Shown: piece after piece, positions 1-8,208 of the stretch
How the letters are laid out: each line of letters opens with the position of its first letter
Position numbering within the stretch: the first letter of the stretch is position 1
NCBI GenBank assembly: GCA_050043265.1
Contig: JBHJIR010000056.1
Coordinates: 1-42,288 of the forward strand
DNA length: 42,288 nucleotides
Origin: Pelagibius sp050043265
GTDB lineage: Bacteria; Pseudomonadota; Alphaproteobacteria; Kiloniellales; Kiloniellaceae
Direction: 5' to 3'
Translations under genes and position numbers: made by a program
The notes under the pieces: generated by a model
Told to the model about the DNA's origin: nothing
Seen by the model: only the letters and a program-made list of their open reading frames with translations
Database searches by the model: none

Positions 1-58
1 GAAGATGGTCAGATGCGGCATTCCGGCCCCCCCCCGATCGCTCGACTCGGGAATTTGG

Positions 59-1210
59 TTAACGCGTGTCCAGCGCCAGGCCGGCCTTGGACCGCGGCTC
101 CGCCGCGCCCTCGGAGCCCAGGCTGGTGCGCCCCAGGGTCATCGCCACCCCGTCCTGCGAATTGAACAGGATCATGTGGCAGAACACCACCATGCCCGGC
201 TCGAAGGGCACCGGATTGGCGTGGTAGAGCATCGGCCAGTCCATCCAGTTGGGCGCGAAGGTGGTGCCCAGGGAATAGCCGCAGGCGTTCAGGCGGTGGG
301 CCTGGTAGCCGGCGGCGTCCATCACCCGGCCGTGGGCGTCGAAGGCCTCGCCATAGGTCTTGCCGGGCCGCAGGCAGGCTTCCACGGCCAACAGGGCGTC
401 CTGGGCCACCTGGTGCATTTCCCGGTGCAGCGGCTGTGCCGCGCCGATGGGGACCGTGCGCATCATGGCGGCGTGGTAGTGGCGGTAGGTGCCGGCCCAC
501 TCCAGGGTAAGCTGATCTCTGGGATCAAGAATACGCCGCCCGCTGAAGTAGCGGCACAGCAGCGCACCCTTGCCGGAGCCGATGATGAACTCGTTGGCCG
601 GGTCGTCGCCGCCACCGGAAAAGATCGCCCCGTGCATGGCGGCCAGGATGTCGCCCTCGAAGGCGCCCGGCCCGGGCCGGTCGAGCGCGGCCCGCCAGGC
701 GGCGGCGGCCAGGCCCGCGGCTTCGCGCACGTAGGCGATCTCCGCCGGGCTTTTGACCACCCGCAGCCTGCTCACCAGCCCCGAGGCGTCCTCCAGGCTG
801 CAGAAGCCGTCCAGTGCCGCGTCCAGGCGCTTGCCGTTGGCGGCGGTCAGGCCATAGGCCTCGTACTCGACCCCCAGCCGCTTTCCGGCGCAGCCGAATT
901 CCCGCAGGATTTCACGCAGCTCGGCGGCGGGGTTGGCGTTGGGGCCGTCGACCCAGATGCGGATGTCGACGATCATCGAGGTCTGCTGCGCCTGGCGCAG
1001 GTCGGCCGAACGGGTCAGCAGCATCAGCCGCCCGTCGGCGCCCAGGTAGAGACACTGGAAGAACACGTAGCCGAAGGTGTCGTAGCCGGTCAGGTAGTAG
1101 AGGCTTTCCTGGCGGAACATCAGCAGGCCGTCCAGGCCCGCCTCTGCCATCAGGCCGCAGGCGCGGGCGCGCCGGTCGGCCAACTCGGCGTCGCTGAAGT
1201 GCAGGGGCAT
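59..1210 (-). CDS. M24 (creatinase-fold) family protein, probably metal-independent
   Basis: 383 residues. An N-terminal creatinase-like domain (about 1-150) is followed by a pita-bread M24 domain (about 155-380), the layout of Xaa-Pro peptidases and creatinases. Where M24 metallopeptidases have their metal ligands, this protein has other residues: E237 and A247 for the two Asp, Y312 for the His of the GHG motif, and H345 for the Glu after the EPGM turn. The fold is therefore kept but the dinuclear metal site is lost, as in creatinase and, from memory, ectoine hydrolase. It is the last gene of the hldD-lgt-midA-pgeF operon, 19 bases after pgeF. Ectoine hydrolase is conceivable because an ectoine cluster lies in the same window, but no deacetylase (doeB) is near and the ectoine genes are 12 kb away. 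The substrate is unknown. Confidence 0.85.
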   Translation of the reverse strand: MPLHFSDAELADRRARACGLMAEAGLDGLLMFRQESLYYLTGYDTFGYVFFQCLYLGADGRLMLLTRSADLRQAQQTSMIVDIRIWVDGPNANPAAELREILREFGCAGKRLGVEYEAYGLTAANGKRLDAALDGFCSLEDASGLVSRLRVVKSPAEIAYVREAAGLAAAAWRAALDRPGPGAFEGDILAAMHGAIFSGGGDDPANEFIIGSGKGALLCRYFSGRRILDPRDQLTLEWAGTYRHYHAAMMRTVPIGAAQPLHREMHQVAQDALLAVEACLRPGKTYGEAFDAHGRVMDAAGYQAHRLNACGYSLGTTFAPNWMDWPMLYHANPVPFEPGMVVFCHMILFNSQDGVAMTLGRTSLGSEGAAEPRSKAGLALDTR

Positions 1211-1229
1211 GGGGCTCAGGCTTTTCGGA

Positions 1230-1997
1230 TCAAGGTTCCAGATAGATGGCGGAGAGGCCGCGGCCGTAGTCCGGCTCCTTGCGGTGGCAGGAGCGCCGGT
1301 AGCTGAAGAAGCGGGATTCCTCGGCGCAGGTGTCGCAGGGCAGGGCCTGGACGGTCTTCAGGCCGGCGCCGACCAGCCGCCGGGCGACATATCCCTTGAT
1401 GTCGAAGTGGAAATGCCCGTCGCGCGGGGCGGGGCAGAAGAAGTCCCTGTTGCCCGGGTCCTGGGCCAGAAAGGGCGCCGGGAACTCGGGCCCCACTTCG
1501 TAGGAGCGCTGGGAGATCGCCGGGCCGATGCCGGCGATGATGCGCTTGGGGTCGGCACCCAGTGCCGCCATGGCCGCCACCGTCGCTTCGATCACGCCGG
1601 TCAGCGCGCCCTTCCAGCCGGCATGGGCGGCGCCGACCACGCCGGCCTCCGCCTCGGCGAACAGCACCGGCACGCAGTCGGCGGTCAGAATGCCGAGCGC
1701 CACGCCGCGTTCGCGCGTCACCATGGCATCGGCCTTGGGGGCGTCCTCGCGGGCCCAGGGCGTCAGCACCTCCACCACGTCGGGCGAGTGCACCTGATAG
1801 GCGGTGACCAGGCGGCCGCCCTCCAGGTCCATCTCGGCCAGGGCGCGGCGCCGGTTCTCGGTCACGTTCTCGGCCGTGTCGCCGGAGCCGTAGCCGCAGT
1901 TGAGGCTGGTGTAGAGCCCCTCGCTCACACCGCCGGTGCGGCAGAAAAAGCCGTGGCGCACGGCGGTCAGGTCGTTCAGGGCTCCGGTGGTCAGCAT
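1230..1997 (-). CDS. pgeF: Peptidoglycan editing factor PgeF (YfiH/DUF152 laccase-domain family)
   Basis: 255 residues, the usual family length. The conserved metal-site residues are visible: H70 in QVHS, C108 in TADC and H125 in HAGWKG. Family members act on nucleosides (laccase-domain purine nucleoside phosphorylase activity) and, in E. coli, remove wrongly incorporated L-Ser from peptidoglycan precursors. It lies in a compact minus-strand operon, 10 bases after the MidA-family gene. The neighbouring lgt and hldD are also envelope genes, which fits the peptidoglycan-editing role. Confidence 0.93.
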   Translation of the reverse strand: MLTTGALNDLTAVRHGFFCRTGGVSEGLYTSLNCGYGSGDTAENVTENRRRALAEMDLEGGRLVTAYQVHSPDVVEVLTPWAREDAPKADAMVTRERGVALGILTADCVPVLFAEAEAGVVGAAHAGWKGALTGVIEATVAAMAALGADPKRIIAGIGPAISQRSYEVGPEFPAPFLAQDPGNRDFFCPAPRDGHFHFDIKGYVARRLVGAGLKTVQALPCDTCAEESRFFSYRRSCHRKEPDYGRGLSAIYLEP

Positions 1998-2007
1998 GGG
2001 GCGAACT

Positions 2008-3180
2008 CTAGCGGCCTTCGCTTATTGAAGATAGGGCCGGCGACAGGGGCTCGAAGCCGGCCGCGGGCGGCAACTCGCGCGGGGTGAGCGCGAGGGCCTT
2101 GAACAGGCTGCCCATCTCCGCCGGGTCGGGCAGGCGGCGGCGGGCGGCGGTCAGCGCCGTGGCGGCGGCGGGGGCCGACTCGGCAAGCTGGGCCGCGCGC
2201 ACCTCGATGCCCAGCGCGGTCAGGAAGGCGCCCTGGGTTACCGGCCCGTGCGCCGCGCAGCCGGCGGCCACGGCGCTCTGGGCCAGGCTCTGGAAGTCGA
2301 CGTGGGCGGTCAGGTCCGCAGTGCCCGGGGCATCCAGCACCTCGTGGCGCCGGTGGCGGCGCAGCGCCTGCAGGGTCGGGCCCGGTGTCGATTCAGCGGG
2401 GCCGTAGTCGATGATCAGGGCGGCGCCCGGCTGGCGCGCCAACCGGTGGCCCAGGAAGGCGGCGATGTTGAGGGCGGCCGGGCAGATCTCCACCACTGCG
2501 CCCTTGGCGGCCCCGCGCAGCGGTGCCGGGATCAGCGCCCGGTTCGCCGGGCTCGGCGCTGCCAGGGCGAAGGCCAGCTTGCCGTCGTCCTTCTTGCCCA
2601 CATTCGCCTTGGCCGTATCGGCCAGTACGACGACGCGCGCGGCCCAGTCCCCGGCGCCGTCGCTGCCGGTCTGCTCGAACTGGCGCACCGGCAGGGCGTC
2701 GAAGAACTCGTTGGCGCTCACCAGCAGCGGTGCCTCGGGGATCTGCCCGACGTTATCCAGCCAGGTGACGTCGTGGGCGCCGAGGGCCTCGCGCTGGCGC
2801 TCGCGCAGCGCCGGGCTGATCTCGACCAGATGAACCTGCAGGGCGGCGTGGAACCCCGGCACCTGGCGGGTCGCGCGCAGGGCGTCAGCCATCAGGGTGC
2901 CGCGCCCGGGGCCCAGCTCGACCAGCAGGCAGGGGTCCGGGCGGCCGAGGCGAACCCAGGTGTCGACGCACCAGATGCCGATCAGCTCGCCGAACATCTG
3001 GCTGATCTCGGGTGAGGTGACGAAGTCGCCGCCCACCGGGCCCGGCGCGCCGAAGGGATCGCCGTGCATGTAGTAGCCGGCCGCGGGATGGGTCAGCGCC
3101 TCGCCCATGAAATCGGCAACGGTCATGGCGCCTTCGCGGCCCAGGCGCGTGAGCAGGTGGTGGAGCAGGCTTTGCGGCAT
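2008..3180 (-). CDS. MidA/NDUFAF7-family SAM-dependent methyltransferase
   Basis: 390 residues. The family signatures are clear: an N-terminal DFMGEALTHPAAGYY segment, DFVTSPEISQMFGELIG around residue 52, and the SAM-binding VELGPGRGTLMADAL motif near residue 87. The NEFFDALPVRQF stretch is also typical (COG1565). The mitochondrial relative NDUFAF7 methylates an arginine of a complex I subunit. Bacterial members sit next to lgt and pgeF in many alphaproteobacteria, and the bacterial substrate is not settled. It starts 16 bases after lgt and is followed closely by pgeF. Confidence 0.9.
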   Translation of the reverse strand: MPQSLLHHLLTRLGREGAMTVADFMGEALTHPAAGYYMHGDPFGAPGPVGGDFVTSPEISQMFGELIGIWCVDTWVRLGRPDPCLLVELGPGRGTLMADALRATRQVPGFHAALQVHLVEISPALRERQREALGAHDVTWLDNVGQIPEAPLLVSANEFFDALPVRQFEQTGSDGAGDWAARVVVLADTAKANVGKKDDGKLAFALAAPSPANRALIPAPLRGAAKGAVVEICPAALNIAAFLGHRLARQPGAALIIDYGPAESTPGPTLQALRRHRRHEVLDAPGTADLTAHVDFQSLAQSAVAAGCAAHGPVTQGAFLTALGIEVRAAQLAESAPAAATALTAARRRLPDPAEMGSLFKALALTPRELPPAAGFEPLSPALSSISEGR

Positions 3181-3196
3181 GGCTGGCTGTATGGCT

Positions 3197-4015
3197 TTAG
3201 GCCTTGCGGCGCAGCGCCCAGAGGGTGATGCCGATACCGATCAGCACCATCGGCAGCGACAGCACCTGGCCCATGGTGGTGCCGGGCAGCACGAAGTTCA
3301 GGAAATCGTCGGGCTGGCGGAAGAACTCGGCGACGATGCGCGCCAGGCCGTAACCGATCATGAAGACGCCCGAGATCAGGCCGGTGCGCTGCAGCGCGCC
3401 CTTGCGCACCAGCACGTGCAGCACCAGGAACAGCACCACGCCTTCCAGCAGCGCCTCGTAAAGCTGGCTCGGGTGGCGCGCGATGGGGCCGCCCTGGGGG
3501 AACACCATGGCCCAGGGCACCACGGTGGAATCGGTGGTGCGGCCGAACAGTTCGCCGTTGATGAAGTTGGCGATGCGGCCGAGGCACAGGCCGATGGGCG
3601 TCGCGGCGCCGACGATGTCCGACAGGGTGAAGTAGCTGACGCCGCGGCTGCGCGCGAACAGGCCGATGGCGGCCAGCACGCCCAGCAGGCCGCCGTGGAA
3701 CGACATGCCGCCGCGCCAGATGTAGACCACCTCCAGCGGGTTCGCCAGGTAGTAGTCGGGCTTGTAGAACAGCACATAGCCCAGGCGCCCGCCCAGCACC
3801 ACGCCCAGCGTCGCCCACAGCAAGAAGTCGTCGAAGTCGACCGGCTTCAGGCGGTGCGGCGGCAGCTTGGTCATCCAGCGGCAGTACAGCCAGGCCAGGA
3901 TCAGCCCGGTGATGTAGGCCAGCGCGTACCAGCGCACATCGAAGATCCAGATGGAAAATGCCACCGGGCTGAAGTTGGGATACTGCAGCGTCATCACCAG
4001 GGGGTTGGACAGCAT
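3197..4015 (-). CDS. lgt: Prolipoprotein diacylglyceryl transferase Lgt
   Basis: 272 residues with several hydrophobic membrane segments. It carries the Lgt signature GRIANFINGELFGRTTD, close to the family consensus. Lgt moves a diacylglyceryl group from phosphatidylglycerol to the lipobox cysteine of prolipoproteins in the inner membrane, the first step of lipoprotein maturation. The start at 4015 is supported by GAGG four to five bases upstream. That site overlaps the hldD stop codon, so the two genes are probably translationally coupled. Confidence 0.96.
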   Translation of the reverse strand: MLSNPLVMTLQYPNFSPVAFSIWIFDVRWYALAYITGLILAWLYCRWMTKLPPHRLKPVDFDDFLLWATLGVVLGGRLGYVLFYKPDYYLANPLEVVYIWRGGMSFHGGLLGVLAAIGLFARSRGVSYFTLSDIVGAATPIGLCLGRIANFINGELFGRTTDSTVVPWAMVFPQGGPIARHPSQLYEALLEGVVLFLVLHVLVRKGALQRTGLISGVFMIGYGLARIVAEFFRQPDDFLNFVLPGTTMGQVLSLPMVLIGIGITLWALRRKA

Positions 4016-4021
4016 GGAGCC

Positions 4022-5020
4022 TCAGCGATAGGGGTCGGGCTGGGACAGGAAGTCCCTTACGTAGCGGGCGACGCCGTCCTCCAGCTCGGTGAAGGGCTTG
4101 TCGTAGCCGGCGGTGCGAAGGCGCGCCATCTTCGCCTCGGTGAAATACTGGTACTTGTCGCGGATCGCCTCGGGCGTCGGAACGTAGCTGATGTTCTCCG
4201 GCCGCTCCACGGCGGCGAAAACGGCGCGCGCCAGGTCGGCGAAGCTGCGCGCCTTGCCGGTGCCGACGTTGAACAGGCCGCTGACCTTGGGGTTGTCGAA
4301 CAGCCACAGCATGACCTCGACGCAGTCGCCGACCCAGATAAAGTCGCGCAGCTGGCCGCCGTCGGCATAGTCCGGGTGGTGCGACCGGAACAGCTTGGCC
4401 GGCTCGCCGCGGGTCAGCTGGTTGAACAGATGCCAGGCGACGCTGGCCTGGCCGCCCTTGTGGTACTCGTTGGGGCCGTAGACGTTGAAGAACTTCAGGC
4501 CGGCCCACTGCGGCGGTGCCAGCGGTTCGTCGGGCGACGCGTCCTTGGCCAGGCGGCGCATGACCCAGCGGTCGAACAGGTGCTTGCTCCAGCCGTAGCC
4601 GTTCATCGGCCGCAGGCCGGCGAGGTAGTCGGCTGAAGCGTCGTCGTCGAAGCCGTGCGTGCCGTCGCCGTAGGTCGCCGCCGAGGAGGCGTAGATCAGC
4701 GGAATGCCCTCGCGCGCGCAGTGGTCCCAGAACACTTTGGACAGGCGGAAGTTGTTGGCCAGCAGGGCGTCGCCGTCGGTTTCCGTGGTCGCCGAGATGG
4801 CGCCCATGTGGAATACGCCGGAAAGGCGCCCTTCGGCCCAGCGCAGGAACTGCGGCAGTTCCTCCGGCGGGATTACGTCTTCGAGGGTGTGGTGCGCCAG
4901 ATTGCGCCACTTGTCGCCGTCGCCCAGGCGGTCGCAGACCACGACGTCGTGGCCGCGTTCGGCGAGGGCGGCCACGAGGTTCGAGCCGATGAAGCCGGCG
5001 CCGCCGGTGACGAGAAGCAT
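4022..5020 (-). CDS. hldD: ADP-L-glycero-D-manno-heptose-6-epimerase HldD
   Basis: 332 residues of the extended short-chain dehydrogenase family. The NADP-binding TGGAGFIG motif is at residues 5-12, and YASSAATYGDGTHGF and the YGWSK catalytic Tyr/Lys follow. The YGDG(T/S)HGF segment separates HldD from other sugar epimerases. It makes the L,D-heptose nucleotide for the lipopolysaccharide inner core. It is the first gene of the minus-strand operon and is divergent from ubiK across about 260 bases. The expected partners hldE and gmhA are not in the window. Confidence 0.92.
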   Translation of the reverse strand: MLLVTGGAGFIGSNLVAALAERGHDVVVCDRLGDGDKWRNLAHHTLEDVIPPEELPQFLRWAEGRLSGVFHMGAISATTETDGDALLANNFRLSKVFWDHCAREGIPLIYASSAATYGDGTHGFDDDASADYLAGLRPMNGYGWSKHLFDRWVMRRLAKDASPDEPLAPPQWAGLKFFNVYGPNEYHKGGQASVAWHLFNQLTRGEPAKLFRSHHPDYADGGQLRDFIWVGDCVEVMLWLFDNPKVSGLFNVGTGKARSFADLARAVFAAVERPENISYVPTPEAIRDKYQYFTEAKMARLRTAGYDKPFTELEDGVARYVRDFLSQPDPYR

Positions 5021-5281
5021 CTTGCAGGCGATTCCCTGGATAAGGTGCGCATAAGGGGCGCCTCCTTATAGAGGGGCGGCGGAAGGCTCCGCAACCCCGG
5101 CCCCGGTTTGGGCGGCCCCGACCTGGGCGGCGGCCCCGACGGCTCCAGGCGCCCCCCCCGGCGGACCGGCGGAAGGGAGGTGCACGGTTGCAGCCGCCCC
5201 GTTGAAGTTGCGGGGAGCGGTGGTCATATTAGCCGGGAGAACCCGAGAGAGACCCCCAGAGTCGCGGCGGAAGGACCCCCG

Positions 5282-5614
5282 ATGCAGAGCCAGAACAAGA
5301 TCCTGGAAGATATGGCCAAGGTGGCGAGCAGCGCGATGGGCGTGGCCGCCGGCATGCGCACGGAGGTCGAGGCGCGCTTCCGCGAGCAGATGGAGCGGCT
5401 GCTGGCCCAGATGGACCTGGTGCCGCGCGAGGAGTTCGACGCCATGGCCGCGGTCGCCGGCGCCGCCCGCGAGGGCCAGGAAGCCCTGGCCGCCCAGGCG
5501 GCGGCCCTGGAACGGCGCCTCGCCGATCTGGAAGCCGCCGGGCGAAAGGCGCCGCAGAAAGCCACCCCGCCCGCCACCCCGCCCAAGGGCGGCGGCGAAG
5601 AGGGCGACGGCTGA
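5282..5614 (+). CDS. ubiK: UbiK/BMFP-family accessory factor
   Basis: 110 residues. The start at 5282 is chosen because GGAAGG lies seven bases upstream and the protein then begins with the family motif (QNKILEDMAKVASSAMGV). It is a short coiled-coil protein with the DLVPREEFDAM segment and a heptad-rich alanine-glutamate helix. A Pro/Gly-rich tail follows. UbiK helps the soluble ubiquinone-biosynthesis complex in E. coli, and the Brucella relative BMFP is membrane-fusogenic. The reading frame stays open upstream to 5108, but that part has no family similarity and no better start. Confidence 0.88.
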   Translation: MQSQNKILEDMAKVASSAMGVAAGMRTEVEARFREQMERLLAQMDLVPREEFDAMAAVAGAAREGQEALAAQAAALERRLADLEAAGRKAPQKATPPATPPKGGGEEGDG

Positions 5615-5729
5615 CGCGGCGGGGCTGACGGCGCCGCTGCCCTTTTTCATGGCGCTCGTCCACAGCTTTCTCCGGATATGGCGGATTTCCGCCCAATCGC
5701 ATGTTGCACAGCGGAATCTTTTGAGGCTA

Positions 5730-5746
5730 CGCTACATTTGGTAGCG
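5730..5746. promoter_or_regulatory. Perfect 6-bp inverted repeat upstream of the YbjN gene
   Basis: CGCTAC and GTAGCG are separated by five bases, about 80 bases before the YbjN start. It lies in a locally AT-richer region between ubiK and that gene. It could be an operator or a small hairpin. There is no T-run after it, so it is unlikely to be a terminator. Confidence 0.3.
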
Positions 5747-5826
5747 GCAGCGTCGCCTTATTCCATATATCGGGCTCAAGCGGGACGCTAGACCCTGCCA
5801 CCGCTAACCGAAGAGGCTGTATCGCA

Positions 5827-6327
5827 ATGGTCGAACTGGTTTCCGAATGCCACCATCCGATCAGCCCCCTCGACGTCCTGGAAGAACTCGGCGCCGCCAA
5901 CGACTGGACCCTCGACCGCCACAGCGAATCCGAGCTGTTGATCGAGATGGGCGGCCACTGGTGCGAGTACCACATGTATTCCGTCTGGCAGGCGGATGTC
6001 AGTTCCATGTTCTTTTCCTGCCACTTCGACATGAAAGTGCCGGAGGCGCGCCGCCAGGAGGTCTGCGACCTGCTGGCCCACGCCAACGAGCGGCTGTGGC
6101 TCGGCCACTTCGACCTGATGGCGGACGAAGGGGCGGTGATGTTCCGCCACACCATCCCGCTGCGCGGGGTGGCAGGGGCGTCGGTGGAACAGTTGGAAGA
6201 CCTGGTGGAGGCGGGCCTGACCGAATGCGACCGCATCTATCCGGCGCTGCAGATGGTGGTGTGGGGCGGCTCGCCGGTACGCGAAGCCCTCGACGCCGCG
6301 ATCATGGAGACCGCGGGCGAAGCCTGA
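5827..6327 (+). CDS. YbjN domain-containing protein
   Basis: 166 residues, acidic and soluble, without signal peptide or membrane segments. The pattern fits the YbjN domain: an N-terminal helix (SPLDVLEELGAAND), then strand pairs around the GHWCEYHMYSVW and FFSCHFDMKVP segments, then the NERLWLGHFDLMADEGAVMFRHTIPL core. YbjN-like folds resemble type III secretion chaperones, and their roles are mostly undefined. It lies directly upstream of proC, and its stop codon is followed after four bases by the first ATG of a leader micro-ORF chain. The two genes are probably co-transcribed and translationally linked. Confidence 0.85.
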   Translation: MVELVSECHHPISPLDVLEELGAANDWTLDRHSESELLIEMGGHWCEYHMYSVWQADVSSMFFSCHFDMKVPEARRQEVCDLLAHANERLWLGHFDLMADEGAVMFRHTIPLRGVAGASVEQLEDLVEAGLTECDRIYPALQMVVWGGSPVREALDAAIMETAGEA

Positions 6328-6331
6328 TCCC

Positions 6332-6383
6332 ATGCTGACCCCATCATGAAGCCCGTAAAGTCATGAAATCCGTAACGTTATGA
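6332..6383 (+). promoter_or_regulatory. Chain of three micro-ORFs leading to proC
   Basis: Three tiny reading frames sit between the YbjN gene and proC: 6332-6349 (MLTPS), 6346-6366 (MKPVKS) and 6363-6383 (MKSVTL). Each stop overlaps the next start as ATGA, and the last overlaps the proC ATG at 6380. The last two units and the proC start are tandem 17-bp repeats (6346-6362, 6363-6379, then 6380), so ATGs recur in different frames. proC has no Shine-Dalgarno sequence of its own. Termination-reinitiation from the YbjN gene is therefore the simplest way to translate it (inference). Confidence 0.6.
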
Positions 6384-7195
6384 ATCTGGGTGGACCGCTG
6401 CTGCCGGTCGGCTGCGGCAAGATGGGCGGGGCGCTGCTGGAAGGCTGGCTGAGCCGGGACCTTCCCCCCGCCGACGTCTGGATCGTCGAGCCCAACGCCG
6501 CGCCCTTGCAGGGCTTCATCGCCCGCGGCGTTCATCACGTCGCCGATGCCGGCGGCCTTCCTGCCGATTTCAAACCCGCCCTTATCGTCTTCGCGGTGAA
6601 GCCGCAGGTGCTGGCCGCCGCCTTGCCGGCGTACAAGGCCTATGCGGAAAAGGGCGCGGCGGCGCTTTCCATCGCCGCCGGATGGCGCATCGCCGGCTTC
6701 GAAGATGCGCTCGGAAAATCCACTCCCGTGGTGCGCGCGATGCCCAACACCCCGGCCGCGGTCGGGCGCGGCATGACGGTGCTCTGCGCCAATGCCCAGG
6801 CCGGCGCCAAACTGCGCGAGATCTGCGGCGAACTGCTGGCCGCCGTGGGCGAGACCGCCTGGGTCGACGACGAGGGCCTGATCGACGCGGTGACCGCCGT
6901 CTCCGGCGGCGGACCGGCCTATGTCTTCCTGCTGATCGAATGCCTCGCCAAGGCCGGGGTCGCCGCGGGCCTGCCGGAAGACATCGCCATGCAGTGCGCC
7001 CGCGTGACCGTCGCCGGTGCCGGCGAACTGGTGCACAGCGCCAGCGAGCCCGCCTCCACCCTGCGCGAGAACGTCACCTCGCCCGGCGGCACCACCCTGG
7101 AGGCCCTGAAGATCCTCATGGCCGACGACGGCCTGCAACCCCTGATGACCCGCGCCATCGCCGCCGCCACCGCCCGCAGCAAAGAGCTGGGGTAA
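6380..7195 (+). CDS. proC: Pyrroline-5-carboxylate reductase ProC
   Basis: 271 residues, the usual length. The N-terminal Rossmann fold begins with GCGKMGGALLEGW. The conserved VRAMPNTPA motif follows in mid-protein, then the C-terminal helical dimerisation domain with VSGGGPAYVFLLIE and SPGGTTLEAL. It reduces pyrroline-5-carboxylate to proline with NAD(P)H, the last step of proline synthesis. Proline is also a compatible solute, which fits an ectoine-making organism. The start at 6380 is the third of three ATGs spaced 17 bases apart and is the only one in this frame that is not immediately stopped. Confidence 0.97.
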   Translation: MNLGGPLLPVGCGKMGGALLEGWLSRDLPPADVWIVEPNAAPLQGFIARGVHHVADAGGLPADFKPALIVFAVKPQVLAAALPAYKAYAEKGAAALSIAAGWRIAGFEDALGKSTPVVRAMPNTPAAVGRGMTVLCANAQAGAKLREICGELLAAVGETAWVDDEGLIDAVTAVSGGGPAYVFLLIECLAKAGVAAGLPEDIAMQCARVTVAGAGELVHSASEPASTLRENVTSPGGTTLEALKILMADDGLQPLMTRAIAAATARSKELG

Positions 7196-7279
7196 GAAGG
7201 GCTTCCGGCGGTCCGCTAGGCTTGTCCCGAGGGGCCAGGGGCATCTTCTCAGGCTTTTGACATTGCGTCGAAAGGGGCC

Positions 7280-7294
7280 ATGTCTGACTCATGA
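7280..7294 (+). promoter_or_regulatory. Micro-ORF overlapping the aldo/keto reductase start
   Basis: AAAGGGG is followed by ATG at 7280, encoding MSDS and ending in TGA at 7292-7294. That stop overlaps the ATG of the aldo/keto reductase at 7291 (ATGA). The Shine-Dalgarno sequence is well spaced for the micro-ORF but about 15 bases from the gene's own start. Reinitiation at the overlap is plausible but untested. Confidence 0.4.
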
Positions 7295-8208
7295 GCAAGT
7301 TTTGGAAACCCACACGGCGTGCGGTGCTGGGCGGCCTCGCGGCCTTACCCTTTGCTTCCCGTCTGGTGCGTGCGCAAGACGCGCCGATCACCCGCGCCAT
7401 CCCCTCGACCGGCGAGGCACTGCCGGTCATCGGCATGGGGTCCTGGATCACCTTCAACGTCGGCGACAACGAGCGGCTGCGCGCCGAGCGTGCCGAGGTG
7501 CTGCGCGAATTCTTCGCGCGCGGCGCCAGGGTGATCGATTGCTCGCCCATGTACGGCACCTCGGCGGCGGTCATCGGCGACTGCCTTGAAAAGCTTGGCC
7601 GCCCGCCGCAGCTCTTCGCCGCCAGCAAGGTCTGGACCTGGCTGCAGGGTGACGGACCGGAGCAGATGGCCGAACAACGTGATGCCTGGGGCGTCGACCG
7701 CTTCGACCTCATGCAGGTGCACAACCTGCTGAACTGGGATGGGCACCTGGAAACGCTGAAGGCGGACAAGGAAGCCGGCCGCCTCCGTTACCTCGGCGTC
7801 ACCACCTCGCACGGCAGCCGTCATGAAGAGCTGGAGGCGGTGATGAAAAGTCAGCCGCTCGATTTCGTGCAGTTCACCTACAACATCCTGGACCGCGAGG
7901 CGGAGGACCGCCTGCTGCCGTTGGCCGCCGAGCGCGGTCAGGCGGTGCTGGTGAACCGGCCCTTCCGGCGCAAGGCACTGATCCGACGGTTCGAGGACTA
8001 TCCCCTGCCGGACTGGGCCGCGGAATTCGACGCAGCCACCTGGCCGCAGTTCCTGTTGAAGTTCATTGCCTCCCACCCTGCCGTGACCTGCGTCATCCCC
8101 GCCACCTCGCGCGCCGACCACATGGCGGAGAACATGGCCGTGCTGTACGGACGCCTGCCGGATGCCGACCTGCGTCGCCGCATGGTCGCCTACGTCGAGG
8201 GTCTGTAG
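7291..8208 (+). CDS. Aldo/keto reductase with Tat signal
   Basis: 305 residues. The N-terminus has a twin-arginine motif (TRRAVLGG, Arg 9 and 10), a hydrophobic stretch and an Ala-Gln cleavage region near 28, so export to the periplasm by Tat is likely. The aldo/keto reductase tetrad is visible: D83 and Y88 (VIDCSPMYG), K113 (ASKVW) and H144 (MQVHNL). The C-terminal part has the CVIPATS segment typical of the cofactor-binding end. The fold normally uses NADPH, which is not free in the periplasm, so its cofactor and substrate are unclear. The next gene overlaps its 3' end. Confidence 0.88.
   Translation: MSKFWKPTRRAVLGGLAALPFASRLVRAQDAPITRAIPSTGEALPVIGMGSWITFNVGDNERLRAERAEVLREFFARGARVIDCSPMYGTSAAVIGDCLEKLGRPPQLFAASKVWTWLQGDGPEQMAEQRDAWGVDRFDLMQVHNLLNWDGHLETLKADKEAGRLRYLGVTTSHGSRHEELEAVMKSQPLDFVQFTYNILDREAEDRLLPLAAERGQAVLVNRPFRRKALIRRFEDYPLPDWAAEFDAATWPQFLLKFIASHPAVTCVIPATSRADHMAENMAVLYGRLPDADLRRRMVAYVEGL

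Noticed and set aside
59..1210. Calling the M24 protein ectoine hydrolase (DoeA)
   Set aside because: The ectoine genes are distant, no doeB or other degradation gene is near, and I cannot align it to DoeA here.
3123..4910. A 595-codon minus-strand frame spanning hldD and lgt
   Set aside because: It is a shifted frame across two well-supported genes, rich in Arg, Pro and Gly, with no motif.
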